Positions 38,567-39,278 of a DNA stretch of 39,278 bases are shown in pieces (the first letter of the stretch is position 1; each line of letters starts with the position of its first letter). Below the pieces are notes generated by a model. It searched no databases and was not told the origin of the DNA. It saw nothing but the letters and a program-made list of their open reading frames with translations. Made by a program: the position numbers and the translations under genes. Source of the stretch: an uncultured Oscillospiraceae bacterium (GTDB lineage: Bacteria > Bacillota > Clostridia > Oscillospirales > Oscillospiraceae); the NCBI GenBank assembly GCA_904395865.1, contig CAJFNY010000118.1, positions 1 to 39,278 on the forward strand. Reading direction: 5' to 3'.

Positions 38567-39278
38567 TCATGCCGAATTTGGCGCATTGTCCAAATTTTCG
38601 CTCTGTTTTAAGATGGAGACATCAACGGGCAGAGCCCGAATTGCGTCCTCCTGCATCTCTCCGATGAACTTGTAGAAGATGCGGATGCTCTGCCGGTAGG
38701 GCTGGTTGCGGTGGGTGGCCTTCACGGTGCCGTCGGGATACTCCTTGGGGCCCACCTCGATCTTCTCCACAAAGGTCAGCAGAATGTCCCGATTCAGTTC
38801 TGGGATCTGGGTGTACTCCCTGGCCAGGGCAAAAAAGCGGCGATGGTTTTCTTCTACCTCGTGGGCGGGGCTGACCACGCGCAGCTGGGCCAGCGCCGCC
38901 TTCAGCCCGGCGGACTCCTTTTCCAAGTCGGCCACCAGCCGCCGGAGCCGGTCGTCGTCCAGATGGCCCTCGGCGTTGTCCAGATAGAGCTTGCCCACCA
39001 TCTTGTCGATGGTCAGCAGCCGGGCCTCCGCCTGCTCCCGCTGGAGTTTCCTTGCCTTGAGGACTTCCTCGCTGCCAAAGCGCTTGAGGGCTTCTTTCAC
39101 CATCTGTTCCATCTGGTCGTCCGTCATGGACAGCAGGTGGTTCAGATCCTGCCGCACCACCTCCAGCAGGTCGGCGTACCGCACCCGAACGCCGGTGCAG
39201 GGCTCGGCAATGTCCTGCCGCTGGTGGGTGCAGGAGAGATACCAGTACTTCTCCCGCTCTCCCTTATAGACCGTGCCG
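38567..39278 (-). CDS. Large serine recombinase, C-terminal part, cut by the window edge
   Basis: The frame is open to base 39278, so the N-terminal catalytic domain lies outside. The visible 236 residues begin within the zinc-ribbon region (YKGEREKYWYLSCTHQRQ), followed by VRVRYADLLEVVRQDL and a long Glu/Arg-rich coiled coil (about 75-140 of the visible part). The end resembles the DUF4368 C-terminal module of clostridial recombinases (ILLTFVEKIEVGPKEYPDGT, then SIRIFYKF). It differs clearly from the recombinase at 18394-20064, so two elements are probably nested or adjacent. Confidence 0.9.
   Translation of the reverse strand, partial: GTVYKGEREKYWYLSCTHQRQDIAEPCTGVRVRYADLLEVVRQDLNHLLSMTDDQMEQMVKEALKRFGSEEVLKARKLQREQAEARLLTIDKMVGKLYLDNAEGHLDDDRLRRLVADLEKESAGLKAALAQLRVVSPAHEVEENHRRFFALAREYTQIPELNRDILLTFVEKIEVGPKEYPDGTVKATHRNQPYRQSIRIFYKFIGEMQEDAIRALPVDVSILKQSENLDNAPNSA

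Noticed and set aside
1-39278. tRNA, rRNA genes and CRISPR arrays
   Set aside because: No cloverleaf with a GTTCGAATCC-type T-arm, no ribosomal RNA stretch and no regularly spaced short repeats were seen on either strand.

Overview
The first 18.3 kb is very G+C-rich, with tightly packed, overlapping operons. Together with a spore-protein (SASP) remnant near 38.4 kb, S-layer-homology proteins and large serine recombinases, this suggests a chromosome segment of a high-G+C, spore-forming gut clostridium (Oscillospiraceae-like). The placement is inference from gene content only. Downstream of 18.3 kb the base composition changes abruptly, first mixed and then A+T-rich at 20-26 kb, and the content becomes accessory: recombinases, insertion-sequence remnants, a toxin-antitoxin pair and hypothetical genes.

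Layout. 0.1-3 kb: a minus-strand pair (Imm5-like protein, YugP-type zinc metallopeptidase) diverges from a sigma-70-family factor overlapped by a membrane protein with Asp-box repeats. 3-9.6 kb: a minus-strand tetrapyrrole operon hemA-sirC-hemC-cobA/hemD-hemB-hemL, preceded by a consensus-like promoter, a compact cobalamin riboswitch and an intrinsic terminator. Its products carry glutamyl-tRNA to uroporphyrinogen III, precorrin-2 and sirohydrochlorin, and no later heme gene is present, so it looks dedicated to siroheme/cobalamin. 9.6-11.2 kb: a membrane-anchored protein of unknown role. 11.25-18.3 kb: a plus-strand polyamine operon with a strong promoter, a long leader ending in a terminator, then speD, speA, speE, speB, carboxy(nor)spermidine synthase and nspC. 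It encodes arginine to agmatine to putrescine and two separate routes to spermidine.

18.4-39.3 kb: a mosaic mobile region. A large serine recombinase lies next to the polyamine operon and a second one runs off the right edge. Between them are a 538-residue unknown protein, decayed IS21, IS5 and IS256 pieces, a two-gene unit of a short RecQ-like helicase and an unknown protein, a 1428-residue SLH/beta-helix surface protein with a broken relative, a cargo operon (two small DNA-binding proteins, DUF3846, amidoligase, class II glutamine amidotransferase), a RelB/RelE-type pair, an orphan Phd-type antitoxin, a small resolvase, an XRE regulator facing a perfect palindrome, and two members of one family of very small proteins.

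The best candidates for new biology are the riboswitch-controlled tetrapyrrole operon, the double spermidine pathway with a possible leader attenuator, the RecQ-like two-gene unit with its upstream hairpin, and the amidoligase/amidotransferase cargo.
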